Source: DATJPR01 sp963752915 (GTDB lineage: Bacteria > Bacteroidota > Ignavibacteria > UBA10030 > UBA6906). From it: DNA of 64,000 bases. A program made the translations under genes and the position numbers. Of the stretch, positions 17,876 to 27,251 are shown piece after piece. The notes under the pieces were generated by a model. That model saw only the letters and a list, made by a program, of their open reading frames with translations, was not told the origin of the DNA and did not search any database. How positions within the stretch are numbered: position 1 is the stretch's first letter; each line of letters opens with the position of its first letter. Where the stretch lies: assembly GCA_963752915.1 (NCBI GenBank), contig CAVVZZ010000010.1:248001-312000 (forward strand), written 5' to 3'.

Positions 17876-20707
17876 ATGATCATGGAACGTTCCGCGCGAG
17901 AGGAGGGACGACGCTACTCGTCCTTCCTCTTCGCGATCTTCCTGTGCATTGCCGGCGTCTCCCCTTTCGCGTCCTCTCAATCGCGACCGGCAGTCACGCT
18001 TTCTTCCACCCACGGCATTACGATCGGCTCGTATAGTCCCCGGTCCGGGACGCCTTTCGGTATTCCGCAACAGATCCCTCTCGTTTCATTTCTTCTCAAC
18101 GACACCCTGGTGGATGTCGCGACGGCGCTTGCCCGGCCATCGGGGGATTCCCTCCTGTTCGAATTCTCCAGCAGTCTTGCCGGGTCCATCCGTCATCTCG
18201 ACGGCGACGACCGCGGTTGGTCAGCGATGCTGACGTTCATCAATCGATCGCGCGATACACAGACGATTGCCAACGTTGTCCCGCTCGGACAGGGGGCGGA
18301 CAGGGTATACATCACCGCGACCGGTCCGACAACGTATCCGAACTGGTTGAGCCGATCAGCCCTCTTCCGGCCGGGCTTCGGACCGATCGGTGTCGTCTTG
18401 CCGGACAATGCGTGGGAGTTGGGATTCTGTGACCTTGGTCTCAGTGCGGGCAACCATCTCGTCGGCCTCGCACGCAGGATGGGATCGGACAATGCAAGCG
18501 AGCGGCGCTTCCGCACAATTCTTCCTCCAGGCGGATCGGTCCGGTATCGCATTGTCATCGATGACCATGCCGGCGACTGGCACGACGGTTTGCGGATGAT
18601 GTTCCGTGAACGCTGGTTGTATGATCTCCGGACGTTCAATGATGCATTGTACCAACGACAGGACCTCGCGTGGATCCGGCATGCGTACTTAATGACCATT
18701 GTGTTCGCGTGGGACGAACAGTACCGGGAGCGATTCCGGGACCAGTCCGGGTTTTACAGATTCATGAACGCGACCACTTCTCTGCTGGGTCTCTATGATG
18801 TGTTCATCCTCTGGCCGACCTGGCCCCGTCTCGGCGTCGACGCGAGAAATCAATTTGATCTGTACCACGATCTCCCCGGCGGGCTCGCGGGTCTCCGGGG
18901 CCAGGCGGAGTTCATGCACAGCCGCGGCGGAAAATTCTTCATCTCCTATAATCCCTGGGACGAGAGCACGCGGAAGGAAGAGCACATCAAGGGGATGACG
19001 GATCTCCTTCGCGCGACGGACGCCGATGGCGTCGTCCTTGATACATGGGGTTCGTCAAGCAGGGAGTTTCAGGCGGCTGTGGACAGTGTCAAGCCCGGAA
19101 TCGTTCTCTATAGCGAGGGGATGGCTGTTCCGGAAGACCTGCCAGGCATCGTGACCGGACGTGTTCATGATGCCCTGTATATGCCGCCGCCGTTGAACAT
19201 GAATAAGTTCATCAAACCCGACTGCGCCATCTTTCGTGTGATGCAGGTTGCAGAAGGACGCCTGCACCGCGAAGCCGCGCTTTGCCTGTTCAATGGGTAT
19301 GGGGCGGAGCTGAATGCAATGCGAGCGGGGAGGCCGGCAACCCTTGAGGAAGACTATCGTTATCTCGGTCGGGTCTTGAGCATCCTCCGTCAGAATTCGA
19401 GTGCGTTCAACAGCCAACATTGGGAACCACTTATTGCGGCGGATGTTGACAGCGTCTGGGTCAATCGGTGGCCTACGGAGGACAAGACCCTCTACACCGT
19501 GTACGGACTCAGACCCGAAGGGTTTGAGGGAAGTTTGTTTTCAGCGCCAACGGATACGGACCATCACTATGTGAGCCTCTGGCATCATCGCGAATTGGCG
19601 CCGGTGCGGCAACCCGGGGCTGCGATGATTCCAGCGACGGTGCAGGGCTTCAGCCGTTCGTGGCTCGGGACGCGCCAGGAAGGAACCGTGGACTGCATCG
19701 GCTATTTCCCCTCGTTGCTCAGCGTGCGTCGAGTTGGTGACTCGCTCTTCATCCACCGGACCGGGAATGGCGGGCTCGTCTGTGTGTACGACGGCGACCC
19801 CTCGTACGCGACGCACATGAGAGGATTTCCGTCGGATTCACTCCGGCTCTCCCTCTCTGACATGTTCGGCCGGTATGGGGAGAAAATCGTGGTCCAACTT
19901 GTCCAGGGGCGCGAACTCGCTGACGAGCGCGTTGTGGAGATCCCTCCGGGCACCCCGCACAGGATTGCTTCAAGTTCTCCGACGACGCGCGTGGCGACAC
20001 GGCTGAAAGGAATGCAGGAAATTCCTCATGGGACGTTTGACTATGCCGTGACATCCCTCGATGATCCGAACCCCGTCATTCCCGCCCCCGATCATCCGCA
20101 GCCGAGGCAGGTAAAGGTCGAGCGGTTCTTTCTGGACACGTACCCGGTGACGAATGCCGAGTTCAAACGGTTTGTGAAGGCGGCACGATATCAGCCGAAG
20201 GATACGATGAACTTCCTTCGTCATTGGGTGCGCGGGTCCCCCGCACCGGGAACGGAACATCAGCCGGTGGTATGGGTGAGTCTCGAAGACGCCCGGGCAT
20301 ATGCGCGATGGGCAGGAAAGCGTCTGCCAACGGAGATCGAATGGCAATACGCCGCGCAAGGGGCCGATGGCAGAGTGTACCCATGGGGAAATGCATTCGA
20401 CAGCACCCGGTGCAATTGGAGCACCGGACATGCTACCGCTGTCGACGCATATCCTTCGGGGAAAAGCCCGTTCGGCGTCGAAGATCTCGTCGGCAATGTG
20501 TGGCAGCTCACCGACGATGTCTATGACGACGGGAGTTATCAGTTTGTGATGATGCGCGGGGGGAGCTTCTTCCGTCCGACGGCGAGCGTCTGGTATGTCC
20601 AGGGCGGACCGCGACCTGTCAATCAGCATCAAATGCTTCTCCTCGTCTCTCCCGGCTTCGACCGCAACGCGACTGTCGGGTTCCGTTGCGCGAAAGACGC
20701 GCAATGA
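17876..20707 (+). CDS. Glycosidase-like protein fused to a formylglycine-enzyme-like (SUMF1) domain
   Basis: 943 residues with a signal peptide ending near ASSQS. Residues about 40-700 look like a beta-rich domain followed by a TIM-barrel glycosidase-like region (FISYNPWDESTRKEEHIKGM, DADGVVLDTWG, GIVLYSEGMAVPE). Residues about 710-940 are a clear SUMF1/FGE-sulfatase fold: IPHGTFDYAV, FFLDTYPVTNAEFKRFV, WVSLEDARAYARWAGKRLPT, EIEWQYAAQG, PWGNAFDSTRCNW, DLVGNVWQLTDDVYDDG and GFRCAKD. The paired cysteines that act in true formylglycine-generating enzymes shortly before GFRC are absent here (the segment reads SVWYVQGGPRPVNQHQ). The domain therefore probably binds rather than modifies. Confidence 0.8.
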   Translation: MIMERSAREEGRRYSSFLFAIFLCIAGVSPFASSQSRPAVTLSSTHGITIGSYSPRSGTPFGIPQQIPLVSFLLNDTLVDVATALARPSGDSLLFEFSSSLAGSIRHLDGDDRGWSAMLTFINRSRDTQTIANVVPLGQGADRVYITATGPTTYPNWLSRSALFRPGFGPIGVVLPDNAWELGFCDLGLSAGNHLVGLARRMGSDNASERRFRTILPPGGSVRYRIVIDDHAGDWHDGLRMMFRERWLYDLRTFNDALYQRQDLAWIRHAYLMTIVFAWDEQYRERFRDQSGFYRFMNATTSLLGLYDVFILWPTWPRLGVDARNQFDLYHDLPGGLAGLRGQAEFMHSRGGKFFISYNPWDESTRKEEHIKGMTDLLRATDADGVVLDTWGSSSREFQAAVDSVKPGIVLYSEGMAVPEDLPGIVTGRVHDALYMPPPLNMNKFIKPDCAIFRVMQVAEGRLHREAALCLFNGYGAELNAMRAGRPATLEEDYRYLGRVLSILRQNSSAFNSQHWEPLIAADVDSVWVNRWPTEDKTLYTVYGLRPEGFEGSLFSAPTDTDHHYVSLWHHRELAPVRQPGAAMIPATVQGFSRSWLGTRQEGTVDCIGYFPSLLSVRRVGDSLFIHRTGNGGLVCVYDGDPSYATHMRGFPSDSLRLSLSDMFGRYGEKIVVQLVQGRELADERVVEIPPGTPHRIASSSPTTRVATRLKGMQEIPHGTFDYAVTSLDDPNPVIPAPDHPQPRQVKVERFFLDTYPVTNAEFKRFVKAARYQPKDTMNFLRHWVRGSPAPGTEHQPVVWVSLEDARAYARWAGKRLPTEIEWQYAAQGADGRVYPWGNAFDSTRCNWSTGHATAVDAYPSGKSPFGVEDLVGNVWQLTDDVYDDGSYQFVMMRGGSFFRPTASVWYVQGGPRPVNQHQMLLLVSPGFDRNATVGFRCAKDAQ

Positions 20708-20758
20708 GTTCGCACGCTCCCGGGCCCTCGGTCTTACAATAATAGTGGGGAGCTCCCT

Positions 20759-22720
20759 ATGAATCGATCACTCACGTCGCTCAGTGTCCTTCTGCTGATG
20801 GTCTGCGGATACCCTTCCTACAGCCAATCCTCGCTCGACAATATTCTCTCGCTCTCGCGCCTTCCTTCTCTGAAATCGAGCAGGTTGCTGCAGATATCAA
20901 GCACCGACACTACAGGTGGGAACAACGACTTTATCGCAGTTCCCGCGGGGGCGACGGCAACCCTCGCCGACATCGCAGGGCCCGGAGTGATTGTCCAATT
21001 CTGGCTCACCATTGATTCGCCGGACAAATATTTTCTGCGACACATCCTCCTGAGGATGTATTGGGATGGCGAGGAGAACCCATCGGTTGAAGTTCCCGTC
21101 GGGGATTTCTTCGGGACCGGCTTTCAGTACAAGCAATGGCTGTCACTGCTCGAAGGGATGTCGAGTGGAGGGTACTACTGCTATTTCCCCATGCCATTCA
21201 ACAAGCACGCGAGAATCGAAGTCGTGAACGAAACGGGTGCGGAGATCAATTCCTTCTATTATCATATCGATTACCAGAAGTTGAACGATCCACTTGATCC
21301 CACCGTCGCCTACTTTCACGCGTTGTGGCGGCGCGAAATTCGAACGGATCCGCGACATCCCTACCTCATCCTTGACGCGGAAGGAAAAGGTCAATTCGTC
21401 GGGTTGAATCTCAATATGCAGAGCTACGACGGGGGTCTCTCCTTTCTGGAAGGGGATGAGATGATTTTTGTCGACGGAGAGTCAACGCCGTCCATCAAGG
21501 GCACCGGGACGGAAGACTACTTCAATAGCGGCTGGTACTTCAACAAGGGAGAGTTTTCCGCACCCTATCACGGACTGATCCTGAAAGACGAAACGCTGGG
21601 TCGGATTGCCGCGTATCGATTCCATGTCGCGGATGCGATTCCATTTGAGAAATCGATCCGTGTGACGATCGAGCACGGCGATCGGAACACGGAAATTGCA
21701 GACTACAGCAGCACCGCGTATTGGTATCAGAAGGAGCCTCACAAAGCCTTCTCCGCGATGCTCCCGCCCGGTCTTCGAATTCCTTTGCGGGTGCAGGTTC
21801 CAAACGGCGCAGTGGAAGCAGAAACGCTTCCTCACGATGCAATCTCGGCACACGCCACGGTGGAAGACATGACATCCTACGGCGCAGACTGGAGCGGCGG
21901 CAAACAAATCCGGTTCGGAAGCAAGAAACCGGGGGCGAGGTACACCGTCAGACTTCAGGGCCCTGAAAACCTGTATACCGTGAGCGTCTTCTATACAAAG
22001 GGGCCCTCGTACGCAGACGCGACGATCATCTCGGAGGGCAAATCCGTCGGAGAAATCCAGGGGTACAATCCTTCCGTTGTTCCCGGGGGGAAGATCACTC
22101 TGAAAAACGTGAAGAGTGAGGACGGGATCATCACCGTACACTTTCACGTCACGGGAAAGCAACAGGCCTCTTCGGGGTATGATCTGGGACTGGACGCATT
22201 CGCCGTGGAACCGGTCCGGGAGTTCATCCGTCGGTGGGACTTGATCGGACCGTTTCCAAATCCCCGCGATCAGGCACTGGCCCGACGCGGTCTCGATATC
22301 GTCTATCCTCCGGAGCGTGAATTCGTCCCGGAGAAGAAGTACACCGGTGCCGATGGGCGTCGGATCCGCTGGCACCGTGTTTCAGCGTCCGCTGCCGGAT
22401 TTGTCAATCTGCAAACCCTGACGCCTCCGGATCTTGTCGTGGCGTACGCACACACGCGCGTCTATTCCCCGAAAGAACGCACGGTCACGCTCCTCCTCGG
22501 AAGCGATGATGGTGCAAAAGTCTTTGTGAATGGAAAGGAAGTGCACCGGGTGATGGCGATTCGGGTTGCGCAGGCGGATCAGGATACGGTGTCCCTCCCC
22601 CTGACCAAGGGGTGGAACTCGCTGGTCCTGAAAATCGAAAACAACTTCGGGGGATTCGGGTTCTACGCCCGGGTCATCGATCCGGCCCATTCGTTGGAGT
22701 TCAAACCGTCATTGCGCTAG
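20759..22720 (+). CDS. GH172 family (DUF2961) exported enzyme
   Basis: 653 residues with a signal peptide ending in YSQS. Residues about 25-380 form the DUF2961/GH172 double jelly roll with its hallmarks: SSTDTTGGNNDF near the start, GPGVIVQFWLT, VGDFFG, and GTGTEDYFNSGWYF (Glu at residue 252) in the catalytic region. GH172 enzymes act on alpha-D-fructo- or arabinofuranosides. Residues about 385-480 and 490-640 look like two added beta-sandwich binding modules (WDLIGPFPNPRD, LGSDDGAKVFVNGKEVH). It lies 51 bp after the glycosidase/FGE-like gene, so they probably form a saccharide-degradation pair. Confidence 0.9.
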   Translation: MNRSLTSLSVLLLMVCGYPSYSQSSLDNILSLSRLPSLKSSRLLQISSTDTTGGNNDFIAVPAGATATLADIAGPGVIVQFWLTIDSPDKYFLRHILLRMYWDGEENPSVEVPVGDFFGTGFQYKQWLSLLEGMSSGGYYCYFPMPFNKHARIEVVNETGAEINSFYYHIDYQKLNDPLDPTVAYFHALWRREIRTDPRHPYLILDAEGKGQFVGLNLNMQSYDGGLSFLEGDEMIFVDGESTPSIKGTGTEDYFNSGWYFNKGEFSAPYHGLILKDETLGRIAAYRFHVADAIPFEKSIRVTIEHGDRNTEIADYSSTAYWYQKEPHKAFSAMLPPGLRIPLRVQVPNGAVEAETLPHDAISAHATVEDMTSYGADWSGGKQIRFGSKKPGARYTVRLQGPENLYTVSVFYTKGPSYADATIISEGKSVGEIQGYNPSVVPGGKITLKNVKSEDGIITVHFHVTGKQQASSGYDLGLDAFAVEPVREFIRRWDLIGPFPNPRDQALARRGLDIVYPPEREFVPEKKYTGADGRRIRWHRVSASAAGFVNLQTLTPPDLVVAYAHTRVYSPKERTVTLLLGSDDGAKVFVNGKEVHRVMAIRVAQADQDTVSLPLTKGWNSLVLKIENNFGGFGFYARVIDPAHSLEFKPSLR

Positions 22721-22731
22721 GAGGTCAGAGC

Positions 22732-23736
22732 TTATCGGACGAACTGCTCGACTGTCTTGTCGAACTCTTCCGGCGCTTCAATGAACGGGAAATGGCCGCA
22801 ATGAGGGATAATCACCAGACGGGACCCTGCAAGTGCGTGATGAATTTGTTCAAGGGCCGCCGATGGAACCATGTCATGATCGCCGCCGATGATGAGAGCG
22901 CGGCAACGCAGGTCACGCAGGCCTTCGCGGAGGTCGTAGGACTTCACCGTCGCATCACGATTCAGATAGGTCATCATTTTTCTGCGGAGAGCATAGTCTG
23001 CAGGGAAATGCAGCGTCAGGCTGTCGGCGTACCGCTGATCCGCGAACACTGGTTTGAAGAGGAGTCTGAATAACCGGGTCATCGTTTCAGGCGACGCCTG
23101 TTTGAACCCTTCCGAGGAAATGATCTGAGACATCGCGAGAGAATCTGCGGGCGACCTCCGCTGGCTCATGACCGCAAACGAGGAATCCCGCATTGCCGAA
23201 GTTGCCGGCGTTGGATTGACCAGGATCAGCGACTGCAGGTGATCCGGGTGTGCCAGCGCGTACCGCATTGCGAGCAGTCCCCCCCAGGAATGGCCTAGAA
23301 GATTCACCTTCCCCAGATGGAGCGCCCGTCGCACGCCGTCGATATCTTCGACGAACGTCTTCACTGTCATCGTCGTCGAATCGACGTCCACGGCGGATTG
23401 GCCGCTCGCACGTTGATCGAAGAAGACCAGCTTGTATCGTCGGGCAAGGGAGGCCATTTGTGGGAGAAAATACGAGTGATCCAAGCCGGGGCCGCCATGA
23501 ACGATAAGGATCGGTTTGCCTGACCCGATGATCTCGTAATGCAGCCTGGTTCGGTCCACGGTCACAAAACCGGATTGATGGTACAGCGGATGAGGCTGGG
23601 CCGCAGTTCCCTCACCGGCGTCGGCCCCGGCGTGAAAAACCGTGAGGAGGAAGAACACGCAGGACAGAACCTTCGTCACCACCCACCACCGCGTTTCCCT
23701 CTTCCAGTGCTTCACATTGAACAGACGACGACCCAT
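22732..23736 (-). CDS. Alpha/beta hydrolase, proline iminopeptidase-like
   Basis: 334 residues with an N-terminal hydrophobic segment (VLSCVFFLLTVFHAGADA) that suggests export. The core has HGGPG, typical of the S33 proline-iminopeptidase branch, the nucleophile elbow GHSWGG with its serine, the acid in GGDHDMVP and the histidine in CGHFPF. It may cleave N-terminal proline from peptides or a small ester/amide. Its 3' end is 11 bp from the convergent GH172 gene. An inverted repeat with a 7-nt spacer sits just 5' of the gene (23746-23768). Confidence 0.87.
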   Translation of the reverse strand: MGRRLFNVKHWKRETRWWVVTKVLSCVFFLLTVFHAGADAGEGTAAQPHPLYHQSGFVTVDRTRLHYEIIGSGKPILIVHGGPGLDHSYFLPQMASLARRYKLVFFDQRASGQSAVDVDSTTMTVKTFVEDIDGVRRALHLGKVNLLGHSWGGLLAMRYALAHPDHLQSLILVNPTPATSAMRDSSFAVMSQRRSPADSLAMSQIISSEGFKQASPETMTRLFRLLFKPVFADQRYADSLTLHFPADYALRRKMMTYLNRDATVKSYDLREGLRDLRCRALIIGGDHDMVPSAALEQIHHALAGSRLVIIPHCGHFPFIEAPEEFDKTVEQFVR

Positions 23737-23745
23737 TACGTTCTC

Positions 23746-23768
23746 CTATTGTTTGCTTAGAACAATAG
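23746..23768. promoter_or_regulatory. Perfect inverted repeat upstream of the hydrolase
   Basis: CTATTGTT at 23746-23753 and AACAATAG at 23761-23768 are perfect inverted arms around a 7-nt spacer, directly before the Shine-Dalgarno of the minus-strand hydrolase. It could be an operator or a translation-controlling hairpin. Confidence 0.4.
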
Positions 23769-23796
23769 CAGATCGCAAAGGGTTTCACAGTTCCGC

Positions 23797-24414
23797 TCAA
23801 CCGTGCGCGAGAATTCCCCCGAAGAAGCCCGTTACCAGAAGGAGGGCACATGACAGAATGGCCGCAACGATCGACCATCGTTTGATGCGGGGAAGCCAAA
23901 GAACGATCGCCCATGCGCACAGGGACGTCATCGTAAGGATCCCGAGTGTCCGGTGCAGTTCGATCACCCAGTCCTTTGAGCCGCCTTCGAGTGAGATGGC
24001 CTGGTGGGTCCCGGTCAAAAATGCCGCGATGGACCCGAGGGCAGCAAGGACAACCAGCCAACGGATTCCGGGTTCGTATTCGCGCCAACGAAGGGAAAGA
24101 AGAGACAACAGGAAGGCGGAAAGGCCGAACCCAATCGGGACGTGGATGAGCTTGTTGTGGAGGTGCCCGGTAAGGGAGTGCCAGAGTTTTAGTGTATAGG
24201 GGCGCGGGAGAGAATCTTCATCGGAGTTGCCACGAATCTGCGATGTTGCGGAAGAGGAATCCACAGAACCCGAAATTGTGGAATCCGACCCGTTCACATC
24301 CGCGCGCCGTCCCTGCCCGAAAGAAACAGAAGGCAGAGTGAAGAAGAGTGAGAATAGGATGAGCAGAGGAAGCACGAATTGCCGACTCTGTTGCCCGTGT
24401 CTTGCCTGTATCAT
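23797..24414 (-). CDS. DUF2231-type inner-membrane protein
   Basis: 205 residues from ATG 24414. A first hydrophobic segment (signal anchor or signal peptide, FVLPLLILFSLFFTLP) is followed by a Ser/Asp-rich linker, then four predicted transmembrane helices. HNKLIHVPIGFGLSAF at the start of the first helix and WVIELHRTLGILTM in the third carry conserved histidines of the DUF2231 family, which has been linked to heme- or metal-binding membrane proteins. Here function is unknown; no redox partner is adjacent. Confidence 0.75.
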   Translation of the reverse strand: MIQARHGQQSRQFVLPLLILFSLFFTLPSVSFGQGRRADVNGSDSTISGSVDSSSATSQIRGNSDEDSLPRPYTLKLWHSLTGHLHNKLIHVPIGFGLSAFLLSLLSLRWREYEPGIRWLVVLAALGSIAAFLTGTHQAISLEGGSKDWVIELHRTLGILTMTSLCAWAIVLWLPRIKRWSIVAAILSCALLLVTGFFGGILAHG

Positions 24415-24777
24415 TCTCTGAGCCTTTTGGGTTCGCCCGTGATTGTAATTTCTGCCAACACCGACCCTCCCCTCAAAGGAGTAAACCCTTAAGGAATCGA
24501 AAATGATTGCACCATTTGTCTGGTCAGAAAACAATATCACGTCATGCAATCAATTCCGCATCCTGAGTGTTAATAGAAAAAACGCATCCATTCAAGGGGG
24601 GAATCTGCGCGAATACTCAGAGTATCGATCACTCCGGAGATCTGAATGATGGTAGAGGAAGTCGCATCCCCGAAGATTACCTTGCGGCTGCATGCTATGG
24701 TCTGCACGCGTGCACGAGCGGAATTGCATCGTCAGTGGGAGGAACTACGTCGCAGAAGTCGCCCCGGTTACCGTGAA
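24415..24777. other. Divergent intergenic region
   Basis: About 360 bp between DUF2231 (minus) and the nucleotidyltransferase-like gene (plus). No terminator or promoter consensus stands out. An open frame continues upstream of 24778 to 24646 but its codons are not convincing as coding. Confidence 0.35.
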
Positions 24778-25716
24778 ATGCCCCGGGCCGGCCATGTCCG
24801 GGTCGATGAAATCGATCCCACTGATACAGCGATTTTGAAAACGCTCCTCTACTTTGATATCTGGAATCATCCTCTGACGCTCAATGAAATCCACACCTTC
24901 CTGCCTCTCTCCACCCCGCGGGAGACTTTGCTTTCCGGCGCGTTGCATCGATTGGTGGACCGGGGGCTGGTGGAACAGAGCGGCGAGCACTACTCGGTCC
25001 GGGGCCCCGATGGTGCGACGAAGAGTTCCCGGCTCCGAAAGGAACGCCGCGCAATTTTCATGTGGAGGATGGCCCGCATCGTCACTGCCTTCATCAAGAT
25101 GTTCCCGTTTGTCCGCGCCGTTTGGGTTTCGGGTGAACTCTCGAAAAATATCGCCAGTCCTCACGCGGACATCGACTTCTTCATTGTGACAGAGCCGGGC
25201 AGACTATGGATCACCCGATCGATGCTCATCCTCTTCAAAAAGATCGTCCTTCTGAACAACAAAAAGTTCTTCTGTCTGAATTCCTTTATAGACACTCAAA
25301 TGCTGGAATCCTCGACGCGGAACATCTACCAGGCAATTGAAATTGCCTCCCTGAAACCATTGTTCAACCGTGACCTCCTCCAGGACTATCTCCGGGCCAA
25401 CGCCTGGATATGGTCATATTTTCCAAACTTCGATCCGGACGGCACGGCCGTTTCACGTTCGACATCGAGGAGAAGCAGGTTGCAGCGAGCGTTTGAAAAA
25501 CTCTTCGGGTTTGTCGACGCGGACGCGCTTGACGACCGCCTGATGCGGACGATGCAATTTGTCTGGAAAAAGCGCTATCCCGGGATGGACGACGCAACAC
25601 GGGACCGGATCCTTCGTTCGACAAAGAAAGAATCCCGGGCATACCTGGGGGATTTTGAAGAGAGGATTCTGGAAGCGTATCGGAGGAATCTCCGTGCATA
25701 TCACATCGCAGGTTAA
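24778..25716 (+). CDS. Winged-helix plus nucleotidyltransferase-fold protein
   Basis: 312 residues from ATG 24778 (an upstream start at 24646 would add 44 residues). Residues 12-80 look like a winged helix (AILKTLLYFDIW, LTLNEIHTFL, LHRLVDRGLVEQSGEHYSV). Residues about 110-145 carry a pol-beta nucleotidyltransferase signature: AVWVSGELSKN, then DIDFFIVTEPGR with the acidic pair D131/D133. The C-terminal half is helical and basic. It begins the glycan/lipid cluster and ends 11 bp before the first radical SAM gene, so is likely in the same operon. It may transfer a nucleotide to a small molecule or protein. Confidence 0.7.
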   Translation: MPRAGHVRVDEIDPTDTAILKTLLYFDIWNHPLTLNEIHTFLPLSTPRETLLSGALHRLVDRGLVEQSGEHYSVRGPDGATKSSRLRKERRAIFMWRMARIVTAFIKMFPFVRAVWVSGELSKNIASPHADIDFFIVTEPGRLWITRSMLILFKKIVLLNNKKFFCLNSFIDTQMLESSTRNIYQAIEIASLKPLFNRDLLQDYLRANAWIWSYFPNFDPDGTAVSRSTSRRSRLQRAFEKLFGFVDADALDDRLMRTMQFVWKKRYPGMDDATRDRILRSTKKESRAYLGDFEERILEAYRRNLRAYHIAG

Positions 25717-25727
25717 AGAAGGCGGGC

Positions 25728-27200
25728 ATGTCCGACATCCTCCTTACGCACTCATATTTCCTGCGCCTTGATCCCAAAGAACTCCGGGCGATGATGCCCT
25801 ATCCTCCGCTCGGAACGCTGTACGCAGCGTCCGTCCTCCGCGCACGAGGGTATGGTGTGGCCATGTTCGACAGCATGCTTGCCGAAAGCGCGGGAGACAT
25901 CGCCGCGGCAATCCGGCGTCACAAGCCGCGTGTCGTCGCGATCTACGATGACGATTTCAATTACCTCTCGAAGATGTGTCTTGGGCGAATGCGCTCCGCC
26001 GCATTCGAGATGATCGATCTTGCGCGAAAGGCCGGCTGTCATGTCGTCGCCCACGGTTCCGATGCAGCCGATCACGCGACGGAGTATCTTGCACGGGGCG
26101 CCGACGAGGTCATCCTCGGTGAAGGCGAAACCACGCTCGCCGAGCTCATGGATTGGCAGGTTCGTGCAATCGGACGGAGGGAAGGAATTCCGGGTCTGGC
26201 GTTCAGCGAAGCGGGCGGGATGCGAACGACGCCGGCACGTGAGCTTCTGAGCGATCTCGATCTCCTGCCGTTTCCAGCCCGTGATCTCGTCGACCTCTCT
26301 GCTTACCGGCAACTCTGGCGCAACCGTCACGGGTTCTTTTCCCTGAATGTCGTGACCACGCGGGGATGCCCGTTCCATTGTAATTGGTGCGCGAAGCCGA
26401 TCTATGGGCAGGTCTATCATGCACGGACGCCCGGGAATGTCGTGGAAGAGCTTCAGACGCTTCACCGGGAGGTTCGCCCTGACCGCATCTGGTTCTGTGA
26501 CGACATCTTCGGTCTGAAACCGGGCTGGATCCAGGAATTTGCGGAAGAGGTCCGGCGCGCGGGATCCACCGTTCCTTTCAAATGTCAGGCGCGGGTTGAT
26601 CTGCTCCTGAAAGGCGACACGATCGAACAACTCGCACAGGCCGGATGTGCCACTGTTTGGGTGGGGGCGGAATCCGGTTCGCAGAAGATCCTCGACGCAA
26701 TGGAAAAAGGGACGACCGTCGCACAAATTGCCGAAGCCACTCGTCGTCTGAAACGCGCCGGCGTGAACGTGGGGTACTTTCTCCAGTTCGGATACCCCGG
26801 CGAAACGCGGGAAGACATCGAACGGACATTGCAGATGGTCCATGACAACAAGCCGGATGATATCGGTGTTTCGGTTTCGTATCCGCTCCCCGGCACCCGG
26901 TTCTTTGAAAGCGTCAAACAACAGATGGGCGAGAAGAAGAACTGGAAGGATAGCGAGGATCTTGCGATGATGTTTCATGGTGCTTTCCCGCCCGACTTCT
27001 ATCGAACACTGCACCAGCTTGCGCACAAGCGGCTTCGCATGTGGCAGGCGAAGGATATTGTTTCGGACATCGTTCACCGGCGCCGCCGGCTTCCTCCGTC
27101 GGGACTGCGCCGGCTGTTGTCCGGGGGATACCACACGCTGACGCTCCCGATTTTCGAACGACGACTCCTCGCGCTGGAAGGCCGGCGGCGTGACCATTGA
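25728..27200 (+). CDS. B12-binding radical SAM protein 1
   Basis: 490 residues. Residues about 1-160 are a Rossmann-like cobalamin-binding domain (ILLTHSYFLRLDPKE, PYPPLGTLYAASVLRARGY). The radical SAM core follows with the [4Fe-4S] cluster ligands in RGCPFHCNWC (C214, C218, C221), then DRIWFCDDIF, GAESGSQKILDAMEKGT and FLQFGYPGETREDIE. Such enzymes use methylcobalamin and SAM, often to methylate unactivated carbons or to rearrange lipids and isoprenoids. It starts 11 bp after the nucleotidyltransferase and is a clear paralog of the next gene. Confidence 0.9.
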   Translation: MSDILLTHSYFLRLDPKELRAMMPYPPLGTLYAASVLRARGYGVAMFDSMLAESAGDIAAAIRRHKPRVVAIYDDDFNYLSKMCLGRMRSAAFEMIDLARKAGCHVVAHGSDAADHATEYLARGADEVILGEGETTLAELMDWQVRAIGRREGIPGLAFSEAGGMRTTPARELLSDLDLLPFPARDLVDLSAYRQLWRNRHGFFSLNVVTTRGCPFHCNWCAKPIYGQVYHARTPGNVVEELQTLHREVRPDRIWFCDDIFGLKPGWIQEFAEEVRRAGSTVPFKCQARVDLLLKGDTIEQLAQAGCATVWVGAESGSQKILDAMEKGTTVAQIAEATRRLKRAGVNVGYFLQFGYPGETREDIERTLQMVHDNKPDDIGVSVSYPLPGTRFFESVKQQMGEKKNWKDSEDLAMMFHGAFPPDFYRTLHQLAHKRLRMWQAKDIVSDIVHRRRRLPPSGLRRLLSGGYHTLTLPIFERRLLALEGRRRDH

Positions 27201-27251
27201 CTTAGGCCGACACGTCGATCGCGTGCGCATAAACTGCTCTTCGCCGACACT

